DNA of 29,634 nt from a virus. Position numbers and translations under genes: made by a program. Each line of letters opens with the position of its first letter. The first letter of the stretch is position 1. Location: IMG/VR virus record IMGVR_UViG_3300021519_000045, positions 1-29,634 of that record; one strand, written 5' to 3'. Positions 7,155 through 14,409 of this stretch are shown piece by piece. The notes below the pieces were generated by a model. It saw nothing but the letters and a program-made list of their open reading frames with translations. It had not been told where the DNA came from and did not search any database.

Positions 7155-8696
7155 TGTACCAACCGAGGTAAGGCTTGATCCAGTTACTCCTGAACCAAGG
7201 GCTGAACCACTAAGAACTTCAGTTCCGTTAATCTTAAGAACTTTACCTGAAGCAAGGTCCATATTTTCAGACGAGGTCCAAGCTAATGTTGACTTGACCC
7301 AGTTAAAGGTTTTGTTCGTAGCACCCTTAAGAGTGATACCGCCACCATCGGCTGTATCATTATCTGGACTAGCTATCGAACCAAGTTCAAGGTTCTTGTC
7401 ATCTACTGTTACAGTTGTTGAGTTAATTGTTGTAAGAGTTCCATCAACCGTTAAGTTACCAGCAATCTTTACTGTTTTACCAGATACGCCCATGTTGATA
7501 TCTGCTGCGCCACCAAAGTTAATCGTTGTAGCAGTAGAATTTAATAGGTCAAATGAAGTATCTGCTGTAGTAAGAGATGTTCCAACAACTGGGCTAGTAA
7601 GAGTCTTGTTTGTAAGAGTCTGAGTATCAGTTGTCCCAACAATAGCTCCCGTAACACCATGTGTTGAAGTTAGGCCTGCGTGAGTTGATACATAGCCTGA
7701 AGCAGTTGACTCTGCATTAGTTTGTGCTGTACCAGCTGCACCATATGCATCGTAAGTATTTGCTGTTACGGAAATTGCACCAGTTGCATCAGTATAAGTA
7801 AGTCCAGTTCCAACTGAATTACCAATAGCATCTTGTGCTGCTTCAGTAAAGTCAGTAATTGCACTTGCTGCAACAGCAATGTTTGTTGTTCCAGCTGCGG
7901 TCAAACGACCCTGAGCATCAACTGTAAAGGTTGATACTGCAGTTGCTGAACCATAAGAACCTGCAGTTACTGCAGTATTATCAAGATTTAACGTAAGTAC
8001 GTCAGTGTTAGAGGCTACCGATGTTAAGCCTGTGCCACCTACTATGTTAAATGTGTCTCCACCAGAAATTGTTTGATTTGAACCACTATCTGCCGTAAGA
8101 GTAAATGAAGTAGAAATAGAAGCTGTGCCAGCTGCAGTCAAACGACCTTGAGCATCAACTGTGAAGGTTGGGATTGCACTAGCTGAACCGTACGATCCAG
8201 CTGTTACTGCTGTATTGTCAAGATCAACAGTAACTTTATCGGTTGCTGAAGCGGTAGCCGTAAGGCCAACTCCACCAGAAATTGTAAGAGTGTCACCACT
8301 AGCTATTGATTGCGTACTTCCAGTATCTCCAGCAAAATAAAGTCCGCCAAATGCGCTTACTCCAGTTATTGCACCATCTACGTATGCAGTGGTTGCTAAT
8401 GCTGTAGAGTTATTACCAGCTGTTTGTGTAGTTGCGGTTGCCGAAGAACCAAGAGCTACAGTGCCTGAGAATGTCTTATTTCCCGAAATTGTTTGAGTGC
8501 CAGTAAGGCCAACTACTGCTCCTGGACCACCAATTGCCAATGCTTGAGTAGCTGTTCCACCTGCACCACCAGTTCCAGTACCGTAGTAGAGAATATCACT
8601 AGCTTCGTTGTATGCTAACTCTGCATTTGCTAAACTAGCTGGAGCGCCTGCTCCATCGCCAGAAGCTCTTCTTTTGATTCTAATTGTATTAGCCAT
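6588..8696 (-). CDS. Tail fibre protein with internal repeats
   Basis: A 702-residue probable tail fibre. The N-terminus MANTIRIKRRASGDGAGAPA, then LANAELAYNEASDILYYG, is the same attachment module as in the collagen-like fibre. It continues with the widespread module TGTQTISGNKTFSG. Two copies of a repeat of about 79 residues (containing DLDNTAVTAGSYGSA and FTVDAQGRLTAAGT) lie near residues 140-300. A segment [17 protein letters not shown] and a TVDDKNLELGSIASPDND module follow. Three tandem 64-residue repeats (containing NGGTGSTTAS, ARTALGLAIG) end in LDGGTF. The composition is almost all Gly, Ala, Thr, Ser and Val, as in long beta-structured fibres. The downstream 80-base gap (6508-6587) is AT-rich, contains a TATAAT-like sequence and shows no other feature. 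Confidence 0.85.
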   Translation of the reverse strand: MANTIRIKRRASGDGAGAPASLANAELAYNEASDILYYGTGTGGAGGTATQALAIGGPGAVVGLTGTQTISGNKTFSGTVALGSSATATTQTAGNNSTALATTAYVDGAITGVSAFGGLYFAGDTGSTQSIASGDTLTISGGVGLTATASATDKVTVDLDNTAVTAGSYGSASAIPTFTVDAQGRLTAAGTASISTSFTLTADSGSNQTISGGDTFNIVGGTGLTSVASNTDVLTLNLDNTAVTAGSYGSATAVSTFTVDAQGRLTAAGTTNIAVAASAITDFTEAAQDAIGNSVGTGLTYTDATGAISVTANTYDAYGAAGTAQTNAESTASGYVSTHAGLTSTHGVTGAIVGTTDTQTLTNKTLTSPVVGTSLTTADTSFDLLNSTATTINFGGAADINMGVSGKTVKIAGNLTVDGTLTTINSTTVTVDDKNLELGSIASPDNDTADGGGITLKGATNKTFNWVKSTLAWTSSENMDLASGKVLKINGTEVLSGSALGSGVTGSSLTSVGTIATGVWNGTAIPVANGGTGSTTASDARTALGLAIGTNVQAYDATLASVAGGTYAGDDSITTVGTIATGTWNGTTIAVANGGTGSTTASGARTALGLAIGSDVQAYNSTLAAVAGGTYTGSSSITTLGTITTGTWTGTAIAVANGGTGSTTASGARTALGLAIGTDVQAYSSTLAAVAAGTYTLDGGTF

Positions 8697-8698
8697 TT

Positions 8699-9016
8699 TT
8701 AAAAGTTTCCTCCATCGGTGAGATTATTTTCTGCGTAATTAGCCCATTTAGAGCCATTGTACCTAAGTACATTACCTACAGCAACAGAACTTATAGTAAC
8801 GTCGTTTAATCCGTTTAGAGCTTCTGAAGCTGCTATTCTATCTTTCATTGTAAGATATGTTCCTGCCGGCGTCACTCCCAATACTGTTTGTATAGCTTCT
8901 ACCGCATCGTTAAGGTCAGAATGTTGTTTATGATGCGGTACTACTCCTGAATTTAAAGTATCAGAAGCTGAAGGATTTACAAAATCATCTAGTGCATTTG
9001 GATATGAAGTTGACAT
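8699..9016 (-). CDS. Short tail-associated protein with fibre-type modules
   Basis: A 105-residue protein. The N-terminal SYPNALDDFVNPSASDTL and the following PHHKQHSDLNDAVEAIQ segment recur, as I recall, in phage virion proteins next to fibre genes. The C-terminal half has AVGNVLRYNGSKWANY, related to the [10 protein letters not shown] module of the collagen-like fibre, and ends DGGNF. The DNA encoding that end contains GGAGGAAAC, a Shine-Dalgarno for the 702-residue fibre whose ATG follows, so the two genes are probably translationally coupled. Its own ATG has AAAGG about seven bases upstream. The role is likely fibre attachment or trimerisation; the exact function is unknown. Confidence 0.75.
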   Translation of the reverse strand: MSTSYPNALDDFVNPSASDTLNSGVVPHHKQHSDLNDAVEAIQTVLGVTPAGTYLTMKDRIAASEALNGLNDVTISSVAVGNVLRYNGSKWANYAENNLTDGGNF

Positions 9017-9025
9017 ATTTGACCT

Positions 9026-9436
9026 TTATAAAGATAAAATTTTAATTGAATCATTATTCCAGATTATAGTAACGGGTAAGCTAAAATTAACACCCACAAA
9101 AGGCAAACCAGCAGAAGTATCTATATAAGAAATAAGCCTTGAATCTGAATCAGAAATACCATTTTGATATAACACCACCGCATTAAATGCAGCTCCGTTG
9201 TGTACTGGTATTTCTATATCATCTGCATCTAATATACCTAGTGTGCTAACTACATTTTGTATTATTCCAGATCTGTTTTTTATAGAATTTGGATCAAGGT
9301 CAGAAACATATTCATCTAAATTAATAGAAGGATTGTATAAATTGTTTACTAATAAAATTTTTAAATTATTAGACAAAACATTTATTTCACCATTTAATAA
9401 AGCTTGTTTTGCTTTTCCATAAATGAAATTAGCCAT
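9026..9436 (-). CDS. Tail structural protein, hypothetical
   Basis: A 136-residue protein starting MANFIYGKAKQALLNGEIN, then LKILLVNNLYNPSINLDEYVSDLD. This N-terminal layout (short peptide, then ILLVN..Y.P) is familiar from small virion proteins encoded beside fibre genes in aquatic phages. The remainder is beta-rich (AFNAVVLYQNGISDSDSRLI, VNFSLPVTIIWNNDSI). No catalytic motif or membrane segment is visible. It sits in the tail cluster with a two-base gap after the preceding stop. A tail tip or fibre-connector role is inferred only from context. Confidence 0.65.
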   Translation of the reverse strand: MANFIYGKAKQALLNGEINVLSNNLKILLVNNLYNPSINLDEYVSDLDPNSIKNRSGIIQNVVSTLGILDADDIEIPVHNGAAFNAVVLYQNGISDSDSRLISYIDTSAGLPFVGVNFSLPVTIIWNNDSIKILSL

Positions 9437-9438
9437 TT

Positions 9439-10209
9439 TTATATTCCTACATTTTCAGAAATAACTATTCTGTATTTGTATCCTGTTGCAAAATAATCTG
9501 GTCCATCAGTATAATACGACGGTGTTGCGTCTAGTGAAGGGAAGTCTACGTAAACATCAGGTTTCCAGGAGTGCATAGAGACTCTGGGTTCTAGAGTCTC
9601 CCATCTAGCTGGAGTTCTCTGTATTGCTTTTCTTTGAATCTTAAAATAAGTTTTATTGAGAAAGTTTGAAGCGGGTCTTTCATTAAAGGTAATGACGACT
9701 CTTCCGTTATTATACGTGTTATCTATATAAAAATCACCATTATTTGGATCTATTGATTCAATAAAAAATTCAGGGTTTTTTGCTATGACTTGATAAGTTG
9801 TATAAGTATTTGGAATTATAGAATTGTCTTCAACTAATATCTGTTCGATCTTAGGAATGACTGGTTGAGAAATTGATATTGGAGTAGCTGTATTTGTTTT
9901 AGTAAATTTTACTTTTTCTTCTGGAATAATTTGATTTGCTGCATCAACTAAGTTAGCTACTCTAACATAATATTCCTGATCGGATGTCAACATCTTGTTC
10001 CAGTTAAGAACAAGTACTCGTGAAATTTGATTATAATCTGCTATTGTTGATATAGCTCTAAATGGATCTGAGACAACTGAAGGTGTACTATCTGTTGTTT
10101 GTACAATGAAGTTTGCGTTTATTATTGAACTTATTTTTACAGTTCTAGCAAATTTTATAATTACTGTATCAGATCCGACGGAAGCATATTCAATAAGATT
10201 AAGTGCCAC
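9439..10209 (-). CDS. Virion structural protein with Ig-like beta domains
   Basis: A 256-residue protein from a GTG at 10209 with a strong AGGAG seven bases upstream. Residues 1-110 look like an Ig/SbsA-type beta-sandwich (VIIKFARTVKISSIINANFIV, then VLVLNWNKMLTSDQEYYVRV). A second beta domain follows (GRVVITFNERPASNFLNKTY), ending YKYRIVISENVGI. There are no catalytic motifs. It is the first gene after the capsid terminator and lies just downstream of a late-promoter-like TATAAATA box, so it likely opens the tail-fibre transcription unit. A baseplate or tail-adapter function is possible but unproven. Confidence 0.6.
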   Translation of the reverse strand: MALNLIEYASVGSDTVIIKFARTVKISSIINANFIVQTTDSTPSVVSDPFRAISTIADYNQISRVLVLNWNKMLTSDQEYYVRVANLVDAANQIIPEEKVKFTKTNTATPISISQPVIPKIEQILVEDNSIIPNTYTTYQVIAKNPEFFIESIDPNNGDFYIDNTYNNGRVVITFNERPASNFLNKTYFKIQRKAIQRTPARWETLEPRVSMHSWKPDVYVDFPSLDATPSYYTDGPDYFATGYKYRIVISENVGI

Positions 10210-10224
10210 TTTATTCTCCTAGGA

Positions 10225-10238
10225 CCTATTTATATATG
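10225..10238 (-). promoter_or_regulatory. Candidate T4-type late promoter
   Basis: The minus strand reads CATATATAAATAGG, containing TATAAATA, the consensus late promoter of T4-like phages. It lies between the capsid terminator and the GTG start at 10209. The same CATATATAAATA occurs upstream of the portal gene. TATAAATA also occurs inside genes here, so specificity is limited. No late sigma factor is visible in the window. Confidence 0.4.
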
Positions 10239-10260
10239 TTAATAGTAAGAGTCATATTAT

Positions 10261-10300
10261 AAAAAGAAAAGGGGACGGTGATAATTAAACCACCGTCCCC
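10261..10300 (-). terminator. Strong intrinsic terminator after the major capsid gene
   Basis: Bases 10291-10300 and 10271-10280 form a perfect 10-base-pair GC-rich stem (GGGGACGGTG paired with CACCGTCCCC) with a 10-base loop. On the minus strand it is followed at once by TTTTCTTTTT. It lies 45 bases past the capsid stop and separates the capsid unit from the tail-fibre unit. It is the only clear intrinsic terminator I see in the window. The intervening 10304-10338 could form a weaker bulged hairpin. Confidence 0.92.
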
Positions 10301-10344
10301 GATCCTTATAGGGAGTCGTAACTATAACTTCCCTAAGGCTTATA

Positions 10345-11397
10345 TTAAGCTATTGGACTTGTAACGAGAACCTCGTAGTTACGTGCAAGGTTTACGTTCT
10401 TAGCAACAGTGATACCTTCACCGTCACCAAGCATTACGATGTCATAGCGCTCTTTCATCTTCATCTGACGAATGTCACGGCTTGGATCATCGAACTGATC
10501 TGTGCTCATGTCATCCTTGACGAGGAGAGTTCCTACTTCATTACGGTCGATAAGGAAAACGTCCGACTTTGCAGGTGTTGCGCCACTCTTTGCCGTAAAG
10601 CTAACGAATGGTGAAACCAATACGTTAAGGCCAAGAGGTGCTGTGGCGTTTAATGCGCCATCTGCATTTTGAGGACGGTAACCCCAGCTTGTGTTTACTG
10701 CAGAAGCGGCACCACCGTAGTGGAAGACGCTATCCTTGAGGAACACTGACCACATGAGTGGGTGCAAGATGAAGTCGGTAGGAATATGCTTTTCTGCCAT
10801 GAGCACTGCTGCCATGTCAACTACGTCATCCCAGGTAATTGTATCGTTAGCTGCGCCATCGATGCCCTTACCAGTCGTTACATCACTACCCGAATTGTCG
10901 AATACAACAGTTGCTGCATCCTTAAAACGACTCAAAGCGATCTGTTCTTTCAAACGAGCCATAGCACGACCTGCTGCACGAACATGAAGTCCGACAATGT
11001 CCCAAAGGGAGTCAGCAATGACTTCCTCTGTGAAGGAGAGCTTTACGCCCTTCTTCGAGACTTTGCCTTCAATCTGCTTTGCAAAGGCGAGTGCCTGCTC
11101 TGGGTATTCTTGCCCTTCGGGAATCTCTGCTGCTTGAATTGCATTAACTGCTGGGAATTCCAGAGAACGCCCTTTGCCAAGGCGAACTACCGAAAGGAGA
11201 GGGGTTACGAGCAACTGTGGTTCAGCTGCCTCTCTTAGAGTACGAGAGATAACTTTAGGAAAGAGTGCAGCTGCGTCAGGTGACGAAAATGCTTCTTTGA
11301 TAGTAACTCTGTTGTCTGAATCGATGTACCCATCCTCAGCTAATGCGGTTTCCCAAGCTGGGAGACCCGAAAGGAGTTCTTGGATTGTTTTACTCAT
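10345..11397 (-). CDS. Major capsid protein, HK97-type
   Basis: A 350-residue probable major capsid protein. N-terminal residues 1-50 (MSKTIQELLSG...EAFSSPDAAALFPKVI) look like a short processed arm. Then come ATPLL/LVTPLLSVV-type and GRSLEFPAVNAIQAAEIPEG segments typical of the E-loop region, a spine-helix region (IADSLWDIVGLHVRAAGRAMARL), the WDDVVDMAAVLMAEKHIPTD helix and the P-domain stretch FILHPLMWSVFLKD. The C-terminus (VFLIDRNEVGTLLVKDDMST, RQMKMKERYDIVMLGDGEGI) is classic for this family. Codons are more GC-rich (many CGT and CTT) than in neighbours, as expected for the most abundant protein. AGGAGG lies 12 bases upstream of the ATG. A strong terminator follows the gene. Confidence 0.85.
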   Translation of the reverse strand: MSKTIQELLSGLPAWETALAEDGYIDSDNRVTIKEAFSSPDAAALFPKVISRTLREAAEPQLLVTPLLSVVRLGKGRSLEFPAVNAIQAAEIPEGQEYPEQALAFAKQIEGKVSKKGVKLSFTEEVIADSLWDIVGLHVRAAGRAMARLKEQIALSRFKDAATVVFDNSGSDVTTGKGIDGAANDTITWDDVVDMAAVLMAEKHIPTDFILHPLMWSVFLKDSVFHYGGAASAVNTSWGYRPQNADGALNATAPLGLNVLVSPFVSFTAKSGATPAKSDVFLIDRNEVGTLLVKDDMSTDQFDDPSRDIRQMKMKERYDIVMLGDGEGITVAKNVNLARNYEVLVTSPIA

Positions 11398-11435
11398 CTT
11401 AGGATTATTCCTCCTGTTAGTGTTTTTCTTTATTA

Positions 11436-12185
11436 TTACAATGTTAAGTTGACGCGGAATGCGCCAATTACATTAGTTACATCTAGGTTTGAACGGATAC
11501 CTAGCTTACCCTGGTAGGCGCCAGACTTTGTTAATTCAAACACAGTCTTAAGTGCACCTGGATCTGATGGCAATTGCATGTAGGAAAGGAGTCCATCATC
11601 AAAGTTTGTAGCAAACTTCTCGACTTCAATAACCTTACCAACTGTTAACCATGGATATGTTGCTGCGTCCGTTAATTTTCTTGGACGACCCATAAAGTCA
11701 GCAGCGATTAAATCGCCACCAGCTAGATCCGCATTAACTCCTGTTACCATTGGGTACTCTACATAGCCACCTGTAATGAAACCAGCACCTTGTGAGGTTC
11801 CCTTGTCAAATGGTCTATAGAGATCATATTGAGCCACACCAATTGGGACGGTACGGGCAGCTACTGCCTGTGTGTCTCCTGATGCGCCTCCGGTTGGGGT
11901 TGCTGCTGCAAGTGGGTCCCAACCAGAAATTGTGTCACCCCAGGTGACGCTTGATCCACTACCGTTAGCTGGAACGAAACGTGAATCGCCACTGCCATCG
12001 GTAATAACTGAAAGGATTGTTCCTTTTGGAATAACTACTTCAAAACGGTTATCTTCTGTATCTGTGTACCAGGTTGGAAGAGCAACGCTTGGAAGAATGT
12101 ATGCTGCTGGTGCAACACCTGAAGAAACCAAGAAACGGCCTGAACCGGTCTTTGTTCCTACCTTACGAAATTTTGCTAAACTCAT
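11436..12185 (-). CDS. Probable capsid decoration or structural protein
   Basis: A 249-residue protein between protease-scaffold and major capsid, the usual place for a head-decoration protein. It has a basic N-terminus (MSLAKFRKVGTKTGSGRF), then beta-rich segments (RFEVVIPKGTILSVIT, RTVPIGVAQYDLYRPF) and a Gly/Ala/Ser/Thr-rich middle. The C-terminal stretch GDLIAADFMGRPRKLTD, then VGKVIEVEKF, recalls head-decoration proteins that keep gpD-like beta tulips. It is not a confident family match. The start has a strong AAGGAG seven bases upstream. Codon use is GC-richer than average, like the capsid gene, which suggests high expression. Confidence 0.6.
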   Translation of the reverse strand: MSLAKFRKVGTKTGSGRFLVSSGVAPAAYILPSVALPTWYTDTEDNRFEVVIPKGTILSVITDGSGDSRFVPANGSGSSVTWGDTISGWDPLAAATPTGGASGDTQAVAARTVPIGVAQYDLYRPFDKGTSQGAGFITGGYVEYPMVTGVNADLAGGDLIAADFMGRPRKLTDAATYPWLTVGKVIEVEKFATNFDDGLLSYMQLPSDPGALKTVFELTKSGAYQGKLGIRSNLDVTNVIGAFRVNLTL

Positions 12186-12211
12186 TTATTTCTCCTTGTA
12201 TATTTTTATAA

Positions 12212-13444
12212 TTAAAGTTTACGACGGCCCATTAAAGCGTCTACAAACAGTTCTTCAACTGAATTAGCTTTTGCCTTTGGTTGTTCGATAACCTCTTCGT
12301 CATCCTCTTCTAAAACGTTTTCTTCTTTTTCTAAGACAACGTCATTTTCAAGGATAGACTCACTAAGACCATGAATGCTCTTTTTAAAAGTTGGGAGCTT
12401 TGCAAGATCTCTTAACGTATCAGCCAGTGAACCAGCTGATCTAGTTACGTGATCCTTAATAAGTTCTTCTCTGCTTTCAACAGATTCAGTTCCTATTGAG
12501 ATTTTAGTATCAACAACTCTTTCAGCCAAAGTGCGGTGTAGAGCTTGTTTGAGCTTTCTGTTTTCTTCTTGGAGAGACTGCATCTTTTCATCAGCGACAT
12601 CTTGCTCAGGGGCCTTTGTATCGCCAGTGAGGTCTGCCTCTGATAATACAGACTCTTCTTTTACTTCAGAAGTTTCAGCACTTGTAGAATCAACTATAAC
12701 TTTTTCACCATGTTCTTCTACTGATTCTGTAACTTCTGTAGATCCTATATTTGTCCAGGATTCATCTCCTGGCTCGCCGGCTTCCATCTTTAAAGAAGAA
12801 CGGAGTTGCCATGCCCACTTTTTGTGTTTGTCATCACGTTCTGCTAAGAAGTTTGCAATTCCTTGCTCGTTAGCTGTAGTGGCTGCAGTAAAAGCTGCAA
12901 GAACGCTAGAGTTGACCATGTTATTCTTCTCAAGAATACCTGCTGCCAATTCCATTGCATCAGTTGTAGTCATATCATCTTTAAAATCTGCGTTCATTAC
13001 CGACTCTGTAAGAGTTCCTGGGAATGCCTGAAGTCTTCTCATATTTTCTGCGATGTCGTCAACTGAACCAATTGCATCTTCGTAGATCATTGAGAATAAT
13101 TGATGGAATTCAGTAAAGTCTTCACCCTCAACATTCCAATGCGCTCTGTGAGCAGCAAAGTAAAATACGATTGTATCATTCAAAACTTTTTGAAGTGCTG
13201 CAGCGATTGAACCGGCATCAGCTTCCTGTATTGCTTTTTCTGACTCCTCAGAAACTTCTGGTGCCTCTGATGCTTCTGGAGCTTCTTCGGAATCTGGAGC
13301 CTCTGGGGCTTCTTGAGTTTCTGCGTCATCTTGAGATACCTCAGGATCTGATTCCTGAACTGTGCCTGCAGCAATGTCTGAAAGATCTTGACTTAGATCT
13401 TCTACAGCAGCGAGGATGTCCTCACTCTTAACGTTTTCGTCCAT
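12212..13444 (-). CDS. Nested scaffold-Dps protein from an internal start
   Basis: An ATG at 13444, in frame with the protease-scaffold gene, is preceded by a perfect GAGGAG nine bases upstream and begins MDENVKSEDILAAVEDLSQD. It would give a 410-residue acidic scaffold carrying the Dps-like domain but no protease. This parallels scaffold genes nested in protease genes (lambda Nu3 in C). The start lies downstream of the CGGA site, so this product would not need the frameshift and could greatly exceed the full-length protease. The Dps domain keeps His-x11-His-x14-Asp-x3-Glu spacing (HWNVEG...FHQLF...VDDIAE). The residue matching E. coli Dps Asp67 is Ser. Separate translation is inferred from the ribosome site. 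Confidence 0.65.
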   Translation of the reverse strand: MDENVKSEDILAAVEDLSQDLSDIAAGTVQESDPEVSQDDAETQEAPEAPDSEEAPEASEAPEVSEESEKAIQEADAGSIAAALQKVLNDTIVFYFAAHRAHWNVEGEDFTEFHQLFSMIYEDAIGSVDDIAENMRRLQAFPGTLTESVMNADFKDDMTTTDAMELAAGILEKNNMVNSSVLAAFTAATTANEQGIANFLAERDDKHKKWAWQLRSSLKMEAGEPGDESWTNIGSTEVTESVEEHGEKVIVDSTSAETSEVKEESVLSEADLTGDTKAPEQDVADEKMQSLQEENRKLKQALHRTLAERVVDTKISIGTESVESREELIKDHVTRSAGSLADTLRDLAKLPTFKKSIHGLSESILENDVVLEKEENVLEEDDEEVIEQPKAKANSVEELFVDALMGRRKL

Positions 13445-14312
13445 ATTTGAGTTCTCCTCATGGCTATTGATATCTTCACTTCCCTTAGATAGTAATGATG
13501 AGTTCTCACTGTTACTATTTTCGCTCTCTTGTATAGCTATTGCTGACAAGAATGCACCTTTCATATGAAGATACAAGGGTCTAGATTCTTTTTTCTTTAA
13601 GTTATGCAGGATAGATTCGTTCTCACTAATTGAAACGATATCTTCCTCATTCATATGTAAAACAAAGGCTTTACTCTTTGCGACCCAGTCTTCTGAGTCA
13701 GAGATTGCGACTTTGCCATCAACAGACTTCTTAGATCTAACGCTAGATCTTTGATCGGCTGGTTGATTAACAAAAGAATATTCTTTAAAAGAAATGTCTT
13801 GCATATCTATATATGCCATTTTTCCTTTATGAACAGTTCCTCTTTTGTATTTAGGAGCTTTTGGTCTTCCGTTGGCATCTTCGGTAGCAAGGTCTTCTCC
13901 GCTTATAGAGCAAACTGCTTTTCCGGCACGACCGCCTACGGAACCTGTAAGGTATCTTTGATCGGAAATTTTTTGCGCTGCTACTGGATCAGTAACTGCA
14001 ATCTGCAAACGAACAAAATGAGAACCATCTTCTTCTTTATCCATCTTTGCAGCAATAACTCTACCAATTGGTTCTGAGCTAAGATCATGATTCATAATGA
14101 TTGGTTTTGGATACGGATCAACCCAAGATTGCAATGCTTTTTCTAATTCAGCTGCAGAATAGTTATTGTAGTTAGCAGTTAGTCCGTTCGTGGATTGCTG
14201 CTACTTCTATTATGAGGCCATAGTTTTCATTAAATCCTTCAGAGAAATCATATGTAGATTCAGAAAGATCTGGAAGCTGTATAGTAAAGTTTTCTACAAA
14301 CTCAAATGTCAT
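12212..14312 (-). CDS. Prohead protease fused to a Dps-domain scaffold, expressed through a +1 shift at CGGA
   Basis: The zero frame starts at the ATG at 14312 (MTFEFVENFTIQLPDL...LIIEVAAIHE, 42 codons), meets CGG at 14186 and stops at a TAA at 14174. Skipping the C gives GLTANYNNYSAAELEKAL and an open frame to 12212, 699 residues in all (2101 bases, 700 codons plus one). Residues about 30-190 form a prohead protease: the HEGLTANxxxYxxxxL opening, His75 in IIMNHD, Ser124 in YLTGSVGG, and FKEYSFVNQPAD, the conserved closing strand. Residues about 290-360 are acidic and Ala/Pro/Glu-rich. Residues about 365-500 are a Dps-like four-helix domain with ligands His391, His403, Asp418 and Glu422. The C-terminal 180 residues are coiled-coil, Glu-rich scaffold. 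The protease matures the capsid by cleaving scaffold and capsid arms. Confidence 0.82.
14183..14186 (-). promoter_or_regulatory. CGGA +1 frameshift site in the prohead protease gene
   Basis: The zero frame reads CAC GAA CGG ACT AAC TGC TAA; the functional reading is CAC GAA (C) GGA CTA ACT. A +1-frame TAG at 14203-14201 and the zero-frame TAA at 14174-14172 confine the shift to 26 bases. The Gly produced sits in the HEGLTAN motif, where prohead proteases usually have Gly followed two residues later by Thr. Confidence 0.75.
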
Positions 14313-14401
14313 TTGCTTACTCCAAATAATGGTTCTTTAAATTCAAAGGTTATAGTAAATTGATTTTTATAAGATTGAACAATATTATATGAAAATATCA
14401 T
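14309..14401 (-). CDS. Possible 30-residue leader peptide ahead of the protease
   Basis: A short open frame from an ATG at 14401 (MIFSYNIVQSYKNQFTITFE...) ends in TGA overlapping the protease ATG as ATGA, a classical translational-coupling arrangement. The Shine-Dalgarno is weak (AGAAAG). It nearly fills the 97-base gap after the glycosyltransferase gene. It may be a real small protein or a leader that delivers ribosomes to the protease start. No family is recognised. Confidence 0.4.
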   Translation of the reverse strand: MIFSYNIVQSYKNQFTITFEFKEPLFGVSK

Positions 14402-14409
14402 ACTTTCTA

